A stretch of DNA of 64,000 nt from SG8-41 sp035649495 (GCA_035649495.1 DASRJL010000067.1:1-64000), one strand, 5' to 3'; positions 1 through 9,147 are shown, counted from the stretch's first letter. Made by a program: numbers and translations. The notes: generated from the sequence alone by a model not told the origin.

Positions 1-82
1 ACGCCGGCTGCTGCGCGTCCGACGCCGGCGGCAGGAGGAAGGCCGCAGCACAAGCGAGAACGGAAAAAACGCGGCCGCGCAT
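1..82 (-). CDS. N-terminus of a secreted protein (partial)
   Basis: Only the first 27 codons are in the window; the gene continues leftwards. They read as a classical Sec signal peptide: Met-Arg-Gly-Arg, a hydrophobic stretch (VFSVLACAAAFLLPP) and a plausible signal peptidase I site after Ser-Asp-Ala. The mature protein would begin QQPA. It could be another periplasmic binding protein, given how many such receptors surround it, but nothing of the mature domain is visible, so no function is assigned. It is divergent from the VOC gene at 260. Confidence 0.6.
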   Translation of the reverse strand, partial: MRGRVFSVLACAAAFLLPPASDAQQPA

Positions 83-129
83 GTCTGCATCATAGCGGAG
101 CGGGCCTTCCCGTTCACGGTGCGAGACCG

Positions 130-158
130 TTCACGCTGACCGGGTGACCCTATATAAT
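130..158 (+). promoter_or_regulatory. Sigma70-type promoter upstream of the VOC gene
   Basis: A -35-like TTCACG (130-135) is followed after exactly 17 bases by a perfect TATAAT (153-158). It lies about 100 bases upstream of the ATG at 260, in the divergent intergenic region. Motif match only; no start site is known. Confidence 0.55.
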
Positions 159-259
159 TGCGTTGGTACTGGGCCGCATTGGTTTCACGATATCCTGTCC
201 ATGGGCAGAATCGTTTCGAAATTACGGTGTCGCGGCACCAGTCGGATTTTGGGGGGACC

Positions 260-1165
260 ATGACTATCTCTCGCATCGAGTCGGTCGCCTACGGTGTCGA
301 GGACGTGCCAGCCGGAATCCGCTACTTCGAGGATTGGGGGCTGGAGTGCGTGGAGCGCAGCGAGCACGGCGCCGACTTCGCGACGCCCGCCGGTCAGTCC
401 ATCCTGGTGAGATCGTCAACCGACGCGGCGCTTCCTCCGGCCGTCCAGAACGGCTCTACCCTGCGTGAGGTGATCTGGGGCGTGGCCAACGGCGGCACGC
501 TCGAGAAGATCGGCGCAGAGCTATCCCGGGACCGCGAGGTCAAGCCGGGCGCGGACGGCACGCTGCACACGCAGGACGTATCGGGATTCGCGATCGGCTT
601 CTGCGGCATGGCGCCCGCCCGCAAGCCCGTTTCGGGCAAGAAAGGCGCGGGCCCGTCGCGCATGAACCACCCGTTCGACCCGGAGCGCCGCGCCCGCCCG
701 ATGCGGATTGGACACGTGGTCTACGGCGTGCGCAAGAAGGACTTCGAGAAAGCGTCCGCGTTCTATATCGACCGGCTGAAGTTCCGGCTGAGCGACCGAG
801 CGACAGGCCTGGGCGATTTCATGCGCTGCGCAGGCACGAACGACCATCACAGCCTGTTTTTCCACATACGGGCGGACCGCGCGGTCTTCGATCACCTCGC
901 CTTCGAGGTGCGCGACATCGACGAGATCATACTGGGCGGCAAGTTCATGAAGGAACAGGGCTGGAAGGCGAACACGCCGGTGGGCAGGCACATCCTCGGA
1001 TCGAACCTGTTCTGGTACTTCAACAATCCGTGCGGCGGCCGCACCGAGTACTTCGCCGACATGGATTTGATGGACGACGACTGGAAACCCCGCGTCTGGG
1101 AGCAGCACCCCGGCTTCGCGATGTGGATGCTGGAGAAGGCGGATGCGCCGGAGCTTCAGCTATGA
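260..1165 (+). CDS. VOC-family extradiol (ring-cleavage) dioxygenase-like protein
   Basis: 301 residues, the size of two-domain type I extradiol dioxygenases such as BphC (2,3-dihydroxybiphenyl 1,2-dioxygenase), which cleave catechols next to the diol. The expected iron ligands are visible in the C-terminal module: His152 (RIGHVVYGV), His212 (FDHLAFEV) and Glu263 (RTEYFADMD), with spacing close to the BphC His-His-Glu triad. The start at 260 is preceded by a G-rich ribosome site and fits the start of the VOC fold (ISRIESVAYGV); an upstream in-frame start at 158 would overlap the promoter. No other pathway gene adjoins it, so the substrate is unknown. Confidence 0.8.
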   Translation: MTISRIESVAYGVEDVPAGIRYFEDWGLECVERSEHGADFATPAGQSILVRSSTDAALPPAVQNGSTLREVIWGVANGGTLEKIGAELSRDREVKPGADGTLHTQDVSGFAIGFCGMAPARKPVSGKKGAGPSRMNHPFDPERRARPMRIGHVVYGVRKKDFEKASAFYIDRLKFRLSDRATGLGDFMRCAGTNDHHSLFFHIRADRAVFDHLAFEVRDIDEIILGGKFMKEQGWKANTPVGRHILGSNLFWYFNNPCGGRTEYFADMDLMDDDWKPRVWEQHPGFAMWMLEKADAPELQL

Positions 1166-1278
1166 CGCAACCCGGACCTCACGGGTAGAGGCCATGCGTG
1201 GTCCGGACGTTGGCCACCTGTCAGTAGTATGATGTCGCTCGCAGCAATGACGTTGGCAACAAAAAAGGGGGGATCCAC

Positions 1279-2064
1279 GTGCAAAGAACAAAGTGTGTGA
1301 AGGCTGTGGCGCTTGCAGTATCGATGCTGTTTGCGGGTACCGCCATGGCGGCAGACCCGCCGGTCGCAACGAAAGCTGTAAAGGTCGGGACATTCTGCGA
1401 GACGCAGGATGCCAAAGCCTGCCAGGAGGCGGTGACACCGCAACTGATACTCGATCGTTTCAAGCAAGGCAACGCGCGTTTCGCCAGCGGCAAACCAACT
1501 CAACGCAACTACCTCAAGCAGGTTAAGGCTACTGCTGCGGGACAGTATCCTCTGGCGAGCGTGGTTTCGTGCATTGACTCACGTGCACCAGCCGAGATCA
1601 TATTCGATCAGGGCGTCGGCGACCTTTTTAGTGCGCGGGTTGCCGGCAACATAGTCAACGAGGATATCCTCGGCAGCCTTGAATTCGGCTCAAAGGTGAT
1701 GGGGTCGAAGCTCATTGTCGTGCTCGGTCATACAAGTTGCGGCGCGATCAAGGGCGTATGCGACGACGTCAAGCTCGGCAATCTGACCGGGCTGCTCGCC
1801 AAGATCAAGCCCGCGGTGAGCAAGGTGCCCGACGACGGCAAGGATCGCTCGTCGAAAAACTACGCGTTTGTCGAGAAGGTCGCAGAACAAAACGTTCGCC
1901 TGACGGTTGAAGCGATCCGCGCGAAGAGCCCTGTGTTGAAGGAGATGGAGGACAAGGGCGAGATCAAGATCGTCGGCGCGATGTACGACGTGAAAACCGG
2001 AAAGGTTGAGTGGTACGACCAGGCCATCGCCACCACCCCGGCGCCCGCAAAGAAGAAGAGCTGA
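1279..2064 (+). CDS. Exported beta-class carbonic anhydrase
   Basis: Interconverts CO2 and bicarbonate using a zinc ion. The beta-class motifs are complete: Cys98-x-Asp100-x-Arg102 (CIDSR) and His151-x-x-Cys154 (HTSCG). Residues 1-24 form a signal peptide ending Ala-Met-Ala, so the enzyme should act in the periplasm, whereas most bacterial beta enzymes are cytoplasmic. The 261-residue length fits the family plus leader. The start is GTG, placed after a run of Gs that can serve as ribosome-binding site. The Lys-rich C-terminus (PAPAKKKS) is not part of the fold. Transcribed alone, convergent with the gene at 2138. Confidence 0.9.
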   Translation: MQRTKCVKAVALAVSMLFAGTAMAADPPVATKAVKVGTFCETQDAKACQEAVTPQLILDRFKQGNARFASGKPTQRNYLKQVKATAAGQYPLASVVSCIDSRAPAEIIFDQGVGDLFSARVAGNIVNEDILGSLEFGSKVMGSKLIVVLGHTSCGAIKGVCDDVKLGNLTGLLAKIKPAVSKVPDDGKDRSSKNYAFVEKVAEQNVRLTVEAIRAKSPVLKEMEDKGEIKIVGAMYDVKTGKVEWYDQAIATTPAPAKKKS

Positions 2065-2137
2065 ACGCGGTCTCTGCGTATCGGACGCCGAGCCCCCTTT
2101 TCTGGAATCCCACTACCATGGGGCATGCGTGCCGTAG

Positions 2138-3058
2138 CTAAAGCGGAGGAGGACTTTCGCGAACTGCGGCCTCCGCATGGCGCATGTCCACGCATTCATC
2201 GTAGCTGATCTTCTTCGTGAGGATGCCTGTCGCAAGGGCGGCATCGCGCAGCCAGTCGAATCCCGCGCGCTCCAGTATGGGCGTGCGGTTCCACAGCCCG
2301 AGCGACTTGTAGCCGTCGAAACACGCCGTCAGGATCGGTGCGGGAACATCGGGCAGCCACGACGCAAGGAGTGCTGCGAGCTCCCTGCCCTCGTGTGCGG
2401 AGATCCAGCCCAGCGTCCGGTGCATCGCGCGGCACATCTTCAGGAGCGCGTAAGGGTTCTTCTCCGCGAACGCGCGCGTCGTGTTGAGCGTCGTATAGGA
2501 AACCAGCCCGCGGCTCGCCGCTGCGTACCACACGTGCGCCGCGCGTTCGTGCACCAGCGCCGCGCCGAACGGCTGAAACACCTGGATCACGTCCGCCTCG
2601 CCGGACCGGAGCGCGGCGACGTTCTCTCCCATCGAGCGTCCCGGAACCACGCGTAGCTGCTTCAGGTCCACCCCGGCGAGCTTGAGGTCGTACTGCAGGC
2701 ACATCCACGGCGTCGGCACCTCGGTCGTGACGGCCAGCCGCTTGCCCGCCAGATCGTGGAGCTTGAAGCCGGGATTCGGCTCGCGGCCGAGGAGGAAAAA
2801 CGGATCCCGTCCTATCGCCTCGCAGAACGCGATCGCGGCGCCGCTCGGGCTCTTTTCGAGCGCCATCATGAGCCTCAGAGGGCCGCCCCACGAGACATCG
2901 CCCTGCCCGGCGATCAGGGACTGCGCCGTATGCGCCGCGTCCGATGACATCTTGAGTTCGACGTCCAGACCTTCATCTGCGTAAGCCTTCAACGCAATGG
3001 CCGCGTAGAACGGCGCGTAGAAAACCGCGCGGAAGTTCTCGATCAGAGTTATTCGCAT
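2138..3058 (-). CDS. NMT1/THI5/SsuA-like substrate-binding protein
   Basis: 306 residues resembling periplasmic binding proteins of the NMT1/THI5 (SsuA/TauA) group, which capture small organic ligands for ABC importers. Seen: an opening beta-strand and helix (MRITLIENFRAVFYAPFYAA), a Gly-rich ligand loop (AGQGDVSWGGP) and the family hinge AGKRLAVTTEVPTPW. There is no obvious signal peptide: the protein starts directly at the fold, as in some cytoplasmic or lipid-free members. No permease or ATPase gene is adjacent, so it is an orphan. An exact substrate cannot be inferred. Confidence 0.7.
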   Translation of the reverse strand: MRITLIENFRAVFYAPFYAAIALKAYADEGLDVELKMSSDAAHTAQSLIAGQGDVSWGGPLRLMMALEKSPSGAAIAFCEAIGRDPFFLLGREPNPGFKLHDLAGKRLAVTTEVPTPWMCLQYDLKLAGVDLKQLRVVPGRSMGENVAALRSGEADVIQVFQPFGAALVHERAAHVWYAAASRGLVSYTTLNTTRAFAEKNPYALLKMCRAMHRTLGWISAHEGRELAALLASWLPDVPAPILTACFDGYKSLGLWNRTPILERAGFDWLRDAALATGILTKKISYDECVDMRHAEAAVRESPPPL

Positions 3059-3066
3059 ACGCTAAG

Positions 3067-3180
3067 GGGTGATGATTACTGGTGATGACTACTGGTCATG
3101 AGAAGTGGTGATGGTGATGTGTACTAGTGATAGGCAAGGCACCCTTCATCACCAGTTTCCATCACTATTTCTCATCACTT
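3067..3180. repeat. GGTGATGA-word inverted tandem element
   Basis: The left arm (3067-3133) has four to five degenerate copies of GGTGATGA spaced 12-14 bases. After a short spacer (AGGCAAGGC) the right arm (3145-3180) carries reverse complements (TCATCACC). The transcript can fold into an imperfect hairpin. The TGA stop of the DinB gene (3175-3177) lies inside the last word. Closely similar elements occur at 18552 and 35121. Confidence 0.85.
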
Positions 3181-3690
3181 CTTTCCTTCCCCGACCTCCC
3201 GGAGGTACACCGGGAGATCAGTCGTAGGCGGCCGCGCCCCCGGCACCTGGAAGAAGAGGTCGGCTACGAACCCGCGGTGGTAGGAAGTGTGGTTGACGAC
3301 GTGGAGCAGGATCTCGCCGCGCGTCATGACGCCTTTGTTTCCGCCGATCAGCGTAAATCGCACCTGCTCGTCGAGCGCCGCGTCGGTCAGGGCATCGCTC
3401 CAGGCGATGTACCACGCATCGACCTCGTGCTGCAGCCGCCACAATTCGGGCAGCGGCGGGTAGTCCTTCGTATTGCGCGTCTCATAGCCGTGATCGCGAC
3501 CTTCCAAATGAGCCTGCCAGATCCGGTCGATGACGTAATTGTGGTTGAGCGAGTGGACCATGTTGCGGAAGAGGCTCTTGCGCTCCTTCTCCGCCTCCCC
3601 TGCCGGAAGGGCGGCGACGGCGTCGAAAGTGAGCTTGTCGGCCCAGGCGTTGTAACGGGTCAGCATGCGCGCGGTGCTGGTGGAGACCAT
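3175..3690 (-). CDS. DinB-family metal-binding protein
   Basis: 171 residues with the four-helix DinB/YfiT-like fold. The metal-binding histidines are visible: one in helix 2 (SLNHNYVIDRIW) and the HxxxH pair in the last helix (NHTSYHRGF). Members are thiol- or metal-dependent enzymes or nucleases of largely unknown substrate. The C-terminal residues EGKK run into the repeat element that supplies the stop codon. The upstream gap to the membrane-protein gene at 3728 is 37 bases, so co-transcription is likely. Confidence 0.8.
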   Translation of the reverse strand: MVSTSTARMLTRYNAWADKLTFDAVAALPAGEAEKERKSLFRNMVHSLNHNYVIDRIWQAHLEGRDHGYETRNTKDYPPLPELWRLQHEVDAWYIAWSDALTDAALDEQVRFTLIGGNKGVMTRGEILLHVVNHTSYHRGFVADLFFQVPGARPPTTDLPVYLREVGEGKK

Positions 3691-3727
3691 GGGGTTCTCG
3701 GGCAGTCCGTGGAACCCGGATCATAAC

Positions 3728-4078
3728 CTAGGCGGCCCAAAGCTTGACTGCAACGGCAACGCCCAGCACCAACAGGATCATGCAGCCCACGGTCAGGAGC
3801 CGGACGCGGGCGCGCAGGATGCCGACCGCTTCAACCAGCCTTTCGTTCTGTTCCGCCATTGCCTTGATGACTTCGGAGGAGGCCGCAAGCTCTTTTTTCA
3901 GCTCGCCCACTTCCGACTCCAGGCGCGCCAGGCGTTCGCCCGTGCCATGCGGCGTCTCCGTCTGGGGCTGCGTGCGGATGCCGGTCCACAGCTTCCGCGC
4001 CCCGCGCGCGATGGCCGGCGTTGCCGCGATCAATTGCATCCAAGGCACTGCGCGGAAAACGGTTATCCAGCCAGGCAT
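3728..4078 (-). CDS. Small coiled-coil membrane protein
   Basis: 116 residues, no family recognised. Residues about 46-90 are heptad-rich (ERLARLESEVGELKKEL) and predicted coiled coil. Residues about 94-112 form one hydrophobic segment (LLTVGCMILLVLGVAVAV), so it is probably tail-anchored with the coiled coil in the cytoplasm. The start at 4078 follows an AAAGGAAA ribosome site; a longer frame upstream is antisense to the dioxygenase gene and was rejected. Confidence 0.6.
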   Translation of the reverse strand: MPGWITVFRAVPWMQLIAATPAIARGARKLWTGIRTQPQTETPHGTGERLARLESEVGELKKELAASSEVIKAMAEQNERLVEAVGILRARVRLLTVGCMILLVLGVAVAVKLWAA

Positions 4079-4208
4079 GAGTTTCCTTTCGATGAGCAGG
4101 TATCGCCCCGGTTTGACCATGATCCGGGACGCATGTTCGTCGGCGGCACCAATGTCTGTTTTCGGGTTTCGCGACCAGAAGCACACGCATGTGCGGTAGC
4201 ATGGCGCC

Positions 4209-4988
4209 ATGACGACGACCATGCCCGCGATGTTCTTCGCACACGGCACGCCCGTGAACGCGATTACGCGCAACGCCTGCACGGAAGCCTGGGCTGCGAT
4301 CGGGCGCGAGCTGCCCCGCCCGCGCGCGATAGTCTCCATTTCGGCGCACTGGTACCGCCCGGGGGTGGCGGTCACGGCCATGCCCAAGCCGCCGACGATC
4401 CACGACTTCGGCGGCTTTCCGCGCGAGCTGCACGAGTACCAGTATCCGGCGCCGGGCGATCCCGCCCTCGCGCGCAAGGTCCGCGACCTGCTCGCGCCCG
4501 TCCCCGTCGAGCTGGCCGAGGACTGGGGCCTCGACCATGGCACGTGGGCCGTGCTGTGCCACGTGTATCCGCGGGCGGACGTGCCGGTGATCGAGCTGGC
4601 GCTGGACGCGACGCAGCCGCCGGAATTCCACTTTCAGCTCGGGAGCAAGCTCGCGCCCCTGCGCGAGGACGGCGTCCTCGTCATCGGCAGCGGCAACCTC
4701 GTGCACAATCTTCGCTTGTGGACCCGCGGCAGGCCCGACATGCCGCCGTTCGACTGGGCCGTGCGCTTCGAGAAGCAGGCGCGCGAGCTGATGGCATCCG
4801 GCAACGTGCAGCCGCTCGTGGACTGGGAAACGCTCGGGCAGGACGCCATGCTCTCCATCCCGACGCCGGACCACTACCTGCCCCTGCTCTACATCCTGGC
4901 GCTGCGGAGGGAAAGCGACGCCGTCACCTTTCCCGTCGAGGGCATCGACGGCGGGTCCGTCTCGATGCTGAGCGTCCGCGTCGGTTGA
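4209..4988 (+). CDS. ygiD: LigB/DODA-type extradiol dioxygenase (YgiD-like)
   Basis: 259 residues of the class III extradiol dioxygenase superfamily, which includes 4,5-DOPA dioxygenase and YgiD. Conserved His residues are seen at 12 (HGTPVNA), 47 (SAHWYRP), 110 (LDHGTW), 166 (GSGNLVHNL) and 222 (PDHYLPLLY), matching the family metal and catalytic positions. The likely reaction is oxygenative cleavage of a catechol; the natural substrate of bacterial members is often unknown. A second start (ATG at 4221) is also possible. The gene ends inside the repeat element at 4986. Confidence 0.85.
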   Translation: MTTTMPAMFFAHGTPVNAITRNACTEAWAAIGRELPRPRAIVSISAHWYRPGVAVTAMPKPPTIHDFGGFPRELHEYQYPAPGDPALARKVRDLLAPVPVELAEDWGLDHGTWAVLCHVYPRADVPVIELALDATQPPEFHFQLGSKLAPLREDGVLVIGSGNLVHNLRLWTRGRPDMPPFDWAVRFEKQARELMASGNVQPLVDWETLGQDAMLSIPTPDHYLPLLYILALRRESDAVTFPVEGIDGGSVSMLSVRVG

Positions 4989-5136
4989 GCTGCGCGGTGC
5001 TCCGCGGTGATGAGCTGTGCGGTGATGAGCTCCGCGGTGATGAGCTGCGCGGTGACGAGCTCTGCCAACAATCGCGTCATCACCAGCGTACGTCAGTGAG
5101 TGTCGTCACCAGCGAGCGTCAGTGAGCGTCGTCACC
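4986..5136. repeat. GGTGATGAGCT / GGTGACGACGCT inverted tandem element
   Basis: Between two convergent genes. The left arm (4986-5062) has about four 15-base units of the type CGCGGTGATGAGCT. The right arm (5074-5136) has three reverse-complement units with an exact 26-base period (GTCATCACC at 5076, GTCGTCACC at 5102 and 5128). The stop codons of both flanking genes are inside the element. The 26-base unit recurs at 28791. Confidence 0.85.
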
Positions 5137-7636
5137 GCGAAGCTCCAAACTGGTAGCGCAGTCCCACCCAGAACGTCCGCGGGGCGCCCGGCGCGTAGAA
5201 AGTCGCGTGCTGGACTGGGAACTCGCCACCGACGGCCGGCAAGGGCCGCGCGATGAAGCTGCCGTTGCCCGTGAAGCCCGTCGGGCCTAGAAGCGATGCG
5301 GTGTAGTACTCCCGGTCAAAGAGATTGTTGACCTGGCCGAACACGCTGAACCGCGGCTCTACGCGATACTGTGCATTGAGATTCACGACGCCGTAGCCGC
5401 CGGACTTCCCCGGTCCCAGGTAGAAAACACCGTCCGGCTGGTGCAGGTTGTTCTCGTTGCCGCGCGCGTAGCTCGAGCCGATCGCGATGAAGTTGAGCCC
5501 CAGCGAGAACGCATCGCTCGCCCGGTAGTCCGCATAGGCCTTGAACATGTGCCGGGGAATGAGCGGTATGCGGTCGCCGGGCCGTACCACTATGTTGCCG
5601 TCGAGACCGCGCACGCCTGCCGCCGCAGTGCTGTTGGTGCTGTTGCTCGATCCGTTGACCGACTCCGCCGACTGGTAGGTAGCGTCCAGAAAGGTGTAAT
5701 TCGCCCCCAGGCTCAACGCTCCCACCCTGCCGCTCAGCCCGGCTTCAAAACCCTCGCGCCGCGTCTTGCCGAAGTTCTTGAAAAAACCGAACTGCGACTG
5801 GTTCGGCGCCGCCACGAACAATATGTCGTCGTGATTCTCGGCGCGGAACACGCCGGCGTTCCAGCGTGCGCCGTTCGCCAGTGTCCCGTGCAGGCCCAGC
5901 TCCCAGGTTTTGGTCACCACCTGCTCGAGCGGCGGATCGCCGGCCATCGAATTCGGCAGCCGGCAGGGGTTCGCCGGGTCGGCGCAGCCCAGCTCGATGG
6001 CGGTCGGCGCCCGGCTACCCTCGCTATAGCCGACGTACGCTGCCAGCGCCTTGCCGGGGGCGTAGACGAGACCCGCGGCCGGATTGAGCCGCTCGTACAC
6101 GTACACACCATCAAGGGAACCCGGACCGCCGCCGGGATTGATCTGGTCGGCGTTGCGGATGGTGGTCCGGTTGTAACGGCCGGACAGCGTCACGTGCCAC
6201 ACGTTTCCCAGGGTCAGGGTGTCCGTCGCGTACACGCTCCAGGTGCGGATGCGGCCGTCCAGGTCGACACGCGTGTCGAAGGGTTGGCCGTCGATTTCGC
6301 CGCCGGTCACGCCGTCGGCAAAAGCGTTCAGTCCGGTCACGCTGCGGTCTGCGTTGAGAAACCCGAGCTGCGAGGTTTGCCGGAATCGAACCCGGCTCTC
6401 GTCGTATGCAGCACCGGCGGTGAGCTGGTTGCGCTGGCCGCCGGGCGTTCCGAGCAGGGTGAACTGCCCGGACAATCCGTAATTTTCCTGCGTCGTGCTG
6501 CTGCGGTTGATCAGGCCGTTGCACTTCTCCGCCGGCTCGTCGCGGAGCAGCACGTTGGCGATGCAGCGCCAGAATGGAAAGGGCGTATTCGCGGCGCTCT
6601 CGCCCGCGACCGGGAAGCCCGTGAATCCCGCGGCGGTCAGCGCGGCGCGCTCGGCCGCGTTGGGCTGGTAGACCGCCTGGTCGAGCGTATCCTCGTTGAT
6701 GTCACCGTTCAACGTGCCCGTCCGGATCCGCCGGTAGTACGCGTTGCCCGAGAGCATCAGCCGGTCGTTGACGCTGTGGGTGCCCACCAGGTTGACGAAC
6801 GTCGATTCGTGCTCCGTAACGTCCGGCTTGGTGTAAACACTGGCGTAGTCGCGAGCCAGGAAGCGCTGCTCCTGCAACCCGCTTCCGTTGAGGCTGGTAT
6901 CCGCGTAGGCGAACGTCAACCGCAGGTCGGTCGCGGCGGCGCGCCAGCCGAGCTTGCCGAAGATCTGGCCAACGCGGGAAGGCGAGTCCTCGCGCCAGCC
7001 GTCCTCCCTGAAGAGATTGCCGGTGAGGTACCAATCCATGCTCTCATTGAACCCGCCGTACTCGAATTCCGCGGCGCGCCGGGAATTGCCGCCGAGGTAG
7101 CCCTGCAGAGCCGCGCCGGGGTGACTGCGGCCGTCCTTGGTCTGGATCGAGAGCGCGCCGCCCAGCGTGTTCAGACCGAACAGCGGATTCGAGCCCGGCA
7201 TGAGGCTGACGGAAGCGATCGCAGCCTTCGGAATCAGGTCCCAGCTCACGACGTCGCCGAACGGCTGGTTCAGACGCACGCCATCCAGGTACAACGACAG
7301 GCCCTGCGGCGTGCCGAGCAGCGGCGAGGCCGTATAGCCGCGATAGTTGATGTCCGGCTGGAACGGGTTGCCCTGCATCTCGTTCACGTGCACGCTCCCG
7401 AACCGCCGGTTCAGGAAGTCCGACAGGTCGAGCGCCTGGCTGCGCTGGATATCCGCGTCCGTCGCCGATTGCACCGGCGCCGGGATCTGCGCCCGGTCAA
7501 GGCCGAGACCCGGCAGCGGTGTCGTGCCCAGGACTTCGATCGCAGGCAGCTGCGCTGCGGCCACCGTGGTCTCCGCCGCTTCGGCCGAAACGCTCACCGC
7601 TGCCATGACCGCGAGCAGCGGCACGGCGCGCAGCAT
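5132..7636 (-). CDS. TonB-dependent outer-membrane receptor
   Basis: 834 residues: signal peptide 1-21 (MLRAVPLLAVMAAVSVSAEA), a plug domain (LSLYLDGVRLNQPFGDVVSW; a Gly-rich PGSNPLFGLNTLGGALSI segment) and a long beta-barrel with many aromatic alternating strands. It imports a scarce ligand across the outer membrane using TonB energy; the ligand is not evident. It ends RYQFGASR rather than in a terminal Phe. The start at 7636 has a strong GGGAGG ribosome site; a longer frame lacks this. It is divergent from the cytochrome gene at 7753 with a shared 116-base promoter region, suggesting coordinated control. Confidence 0.93.
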   Translation of the reverse strand: MLRAVPLLAVMAAVSVSAEAAETTVAAAQLPAIEVLGTTPLPGLGLDRAQIPAPVQSATDADIQRSQALDLSDFLNRRFGSVHVNEMQGNPFQPDINYRGYTASPLLGTPQGLSLYLDGVRLNQPFGDVVSWDLIPKAAIASVSLMPGSNPLFGLNTLGGALSIQTKDGRSHPGAALQGYLGGNSRRAAEFEYGGFNESMDWYLTGNLFREDGWREDSPSRVGQIFGKLGWRAAATDLRLTFAYADTSLNGSGLQEQRFLARDYASVYTKPDVTEHESTFVNLVGTHSVNDRLMLSGNAYYRRIRTGTLNGDINEDTLDQAVYQPNAAERAALTAAGFTGFPVAGESAANTPFPFWRCIANVLLRDEPAEKCNGLINRSSTTQENYGLSGQFTLLGTPGGQRNQLTAGAAYDESRVRFRQTSQLGFLNADRSVTGLNAFADGVTGGEIDGQPFDTRVDLDGRIRTWSVYATDTLTLGNVWHVTLSGRYNRTTIRNADQINPGGGPGSLDGVYVYERLNPAAGLVYAPGKALAAYVGYSEGSRAPTAIELGCADPANPCRLPNSMAGDPPLEQVVTKTWELGLHGTLANGARWNAGVFRAENHDDILFVAAPNQSQFGFFKNFGKTRREGFEAGLSGRVGALSLGANYTFLDATYQSAESVNGSSNSTNSTAAAGVRGLDGNIVVRPGDRIPLIPRHMFKAYADYRASDAFSLGLNFIAIGSSYARGNENNLHQPDGVFYLGPGKSGGYGVVNLNAQYRVEPRFSVFGQVNNLFDREYYTASLLGPTGFTGNGSFIARPLPAVGGEFPVQHATFYAPGAPRTFWVGLRYQFGASR

Positions 7637-7752
7637 GACGGACCTCCCTGGTCGACGGAATGATGAAACTGCTGGCAAACCCGGATATCTGCCCACCGGA
7701 CACCATGGTAGCATCGGCAGTCACCATGACGATCGCGTAGGGAAGGACGAAT

Positions 7753-8718
7753 ATGAAGTCATGCCACGCGCTTCTGCTCCTTCCGCTGGCGGGCGCTTTT
7801 GCGGCAATGGCGCCGGCGCAAAGTCAGGAGCCCCCGCCCGCCTGGGCGTATCCCGTCAATCCTCCCGATCTCAAGCCTCCGGTCGACGATGGCGCCTTGC
7901 GGCGCGTTCCGGGCAGCTCCGCCGCGTTCACGCTCACCCAGGTGCGTGATCGCCAGTTCTCGCCCGTGTGGCATCCACAGGAGCATCCGCCGCAGCCCGA
8001 AGTCGTGGCACGCGGCAGAAAGCCCGATGTGCCTGCCTGCGGTTTCTGTCATCGAGCGGACGGGCCCGGGGGTCCTGAAAACGCGAATCTGGCGGGCCTT
8101 CCCAAGGCGTACATCATTCAGCAGGCGGCCGACTTCAAGAGCGGCGCCAGAAGGACTTCGGTGCCGAAGCGAAACATCGACCAGAAGCCGGGGATGTTCC
8201 AGGCGGCCACCGATGCCGAAGTGGAATCCGCAGCCGACTATTTCTCGTCCCTGAAGCCGAGGAGGATCATCAAGGTCGTTGAAACCGACACGGTTCCGAA
8301 GACGTACATCACGGCCAACCATCTGGCCGCCGTGAGCACGGGTGAAACCGAGGCTATCGGCCGGCGCATCATCGAGGTCCCGGAAGATCTGGAGCGGTTC
8401 GTAAGCCGGGACACGCATGCCGTTTTCATTGCCTACGTGCCAAAGGGCAGCGTCAAGCAGGGACAGACGCTCGCCACGACAGGGGGTGGGGGCAAGACGA
8501 TACAGTGCGCGATCTGTCATGGCCCGGACCTGAAAGGACTCGGACCGGTACCCGGAATCGCCGGCCGCTCGACGAACTACACCGTCCGCCAGCTCTACGA
8601 TTTCAAGAATGGCACGCGGGCGGGTACGGGAAGCGCGCTCATGAAGAGCGTGGTCGAAAAGCTCACTGTAGACGACATGCTGGCGCTCGCGGCGTACACC
8701 GCCTCGCTGGCGCCGTAA
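7753..8718 (+). CDS. Exported diheme cytochrome c
   Basis: 321 residues with a Sec signal peptide (residues 1-24) and two CxxCH heme sites, CGFCH (96-100) and CAICH (252-256). Each cytochrome domain has a plausible distal Met ligand (about Met148 and Met297). The architecture, two class I domains separated by about 150 residues, is that of periplasmic cytochromes that pass electrons from dehydrogenases to an oxidase. The redox partner is not encoded nearby; divergent pairing with the TonB receptor suggests a shared growth condition rather than a complex. Confidence 0.88.
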   Translation: MKSCHALLLLPLAGAFAAMAPAQSQEPPPAWAYPVNPPDLKPPVDDGALRRVPGSSAAFTLTQVRDRQFSPVWHPQEHPPQPEVVARGRKPDVPACGFCHRADGPGGPENANLAGLPKAYIIQQAADFKSGARRTSVPKRNIDQKPGMFQAATDAEVESAADYFSSLKPRRIIKVVETDTVPKTYITANHLAAVSTGETEAIGRRIIEVPEDLERFVSRDTHAVFIAYVPKGSVKQGQTLATTGGGGKTIQCAICHGPDLKGLGPVPGIAGRSTNYTVRQLYDFKNGTRAGTGSALMKSVVEKLTVDDMLALAAYTASLAP

Positions 8719-8724
8719 GGAATA

Positions 8725-9141
8725 TCAGCCACGTAGGCGCTCCGCGATTTCGTAGATGCCCATGCCGGCAACCATCGCAGCCACGAACACGACGGCCTTG
8801 AAATAGCCCGCGCCGTACACGACTATCGCCGGCGCGGGGCAGAACCCGGCGAGGCCCCAACCCACACCGAAGACGAGGCTCCCGAGAACCAGGCGCCGGT
8901 CGAACTGCGTTGCCGTGGGGAGGTGGAAGGGGCCGCCGAGCACGGGCGCAGCGCGCTTCCCGGCGAGACGAAACGCTACGACGGAAACCCCTATGGCGCC
9001 GATCATCACGAAGGCGAGCGAGGGATCCCACTTCCCTGCCAGGTCGAGGAAACCCAGCACCTTTGACGGATCGGCCATGCCGGAGACGATCAAGCCGAGA
9101 CCGAAAACAAGACCGGCGGCGAATGAGGCGAGCGGATACAT
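8725..9141 (-). CDS. YeeE/YedE-type sulfur transporter subunit (second half)
   Basis: 138 residues, about four membrane helices. The family signatures GLIVSGMADPSKVLGFLD and GWGLAGFCPAPAI are present; the Cys in the latter is the conserved transport-path cysteine of YeeE/YedE (TsuA-like) proteins, which import thiosulfate or related sulfur compounds. It lies 6 bases after the other half-transporter gene (9148-9573), so the two are an operon and should form a heterodimer. No sulfurtransferase is adjacent. Substrate is inferred from family only. Confidence 0.82.
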   Translation of the reverse strand: MYPLASFAAGLVFGLGLIVSGMADPSKVLGFLDLAGKWDPSLAFVMIGAIGVSVVAFRLAGKRAAPVLGGPFHLPTATQFDRRLVLGSLVFGVGWGLAGFCPAPAIVVYGAGYFKAVVFVAAMVAGMGIYEIAERLRG

Positions 9142-9147
9142 CAGCGA

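Noticed and set aside
5441..7663. A 740-codon open frame opposite the TonB receptor
   Set aside because: It is antisense to a receptor with complete signal, plug and barrel. It is Arg/Val/Ala-rich with no domain and results from high-GC codon bias.
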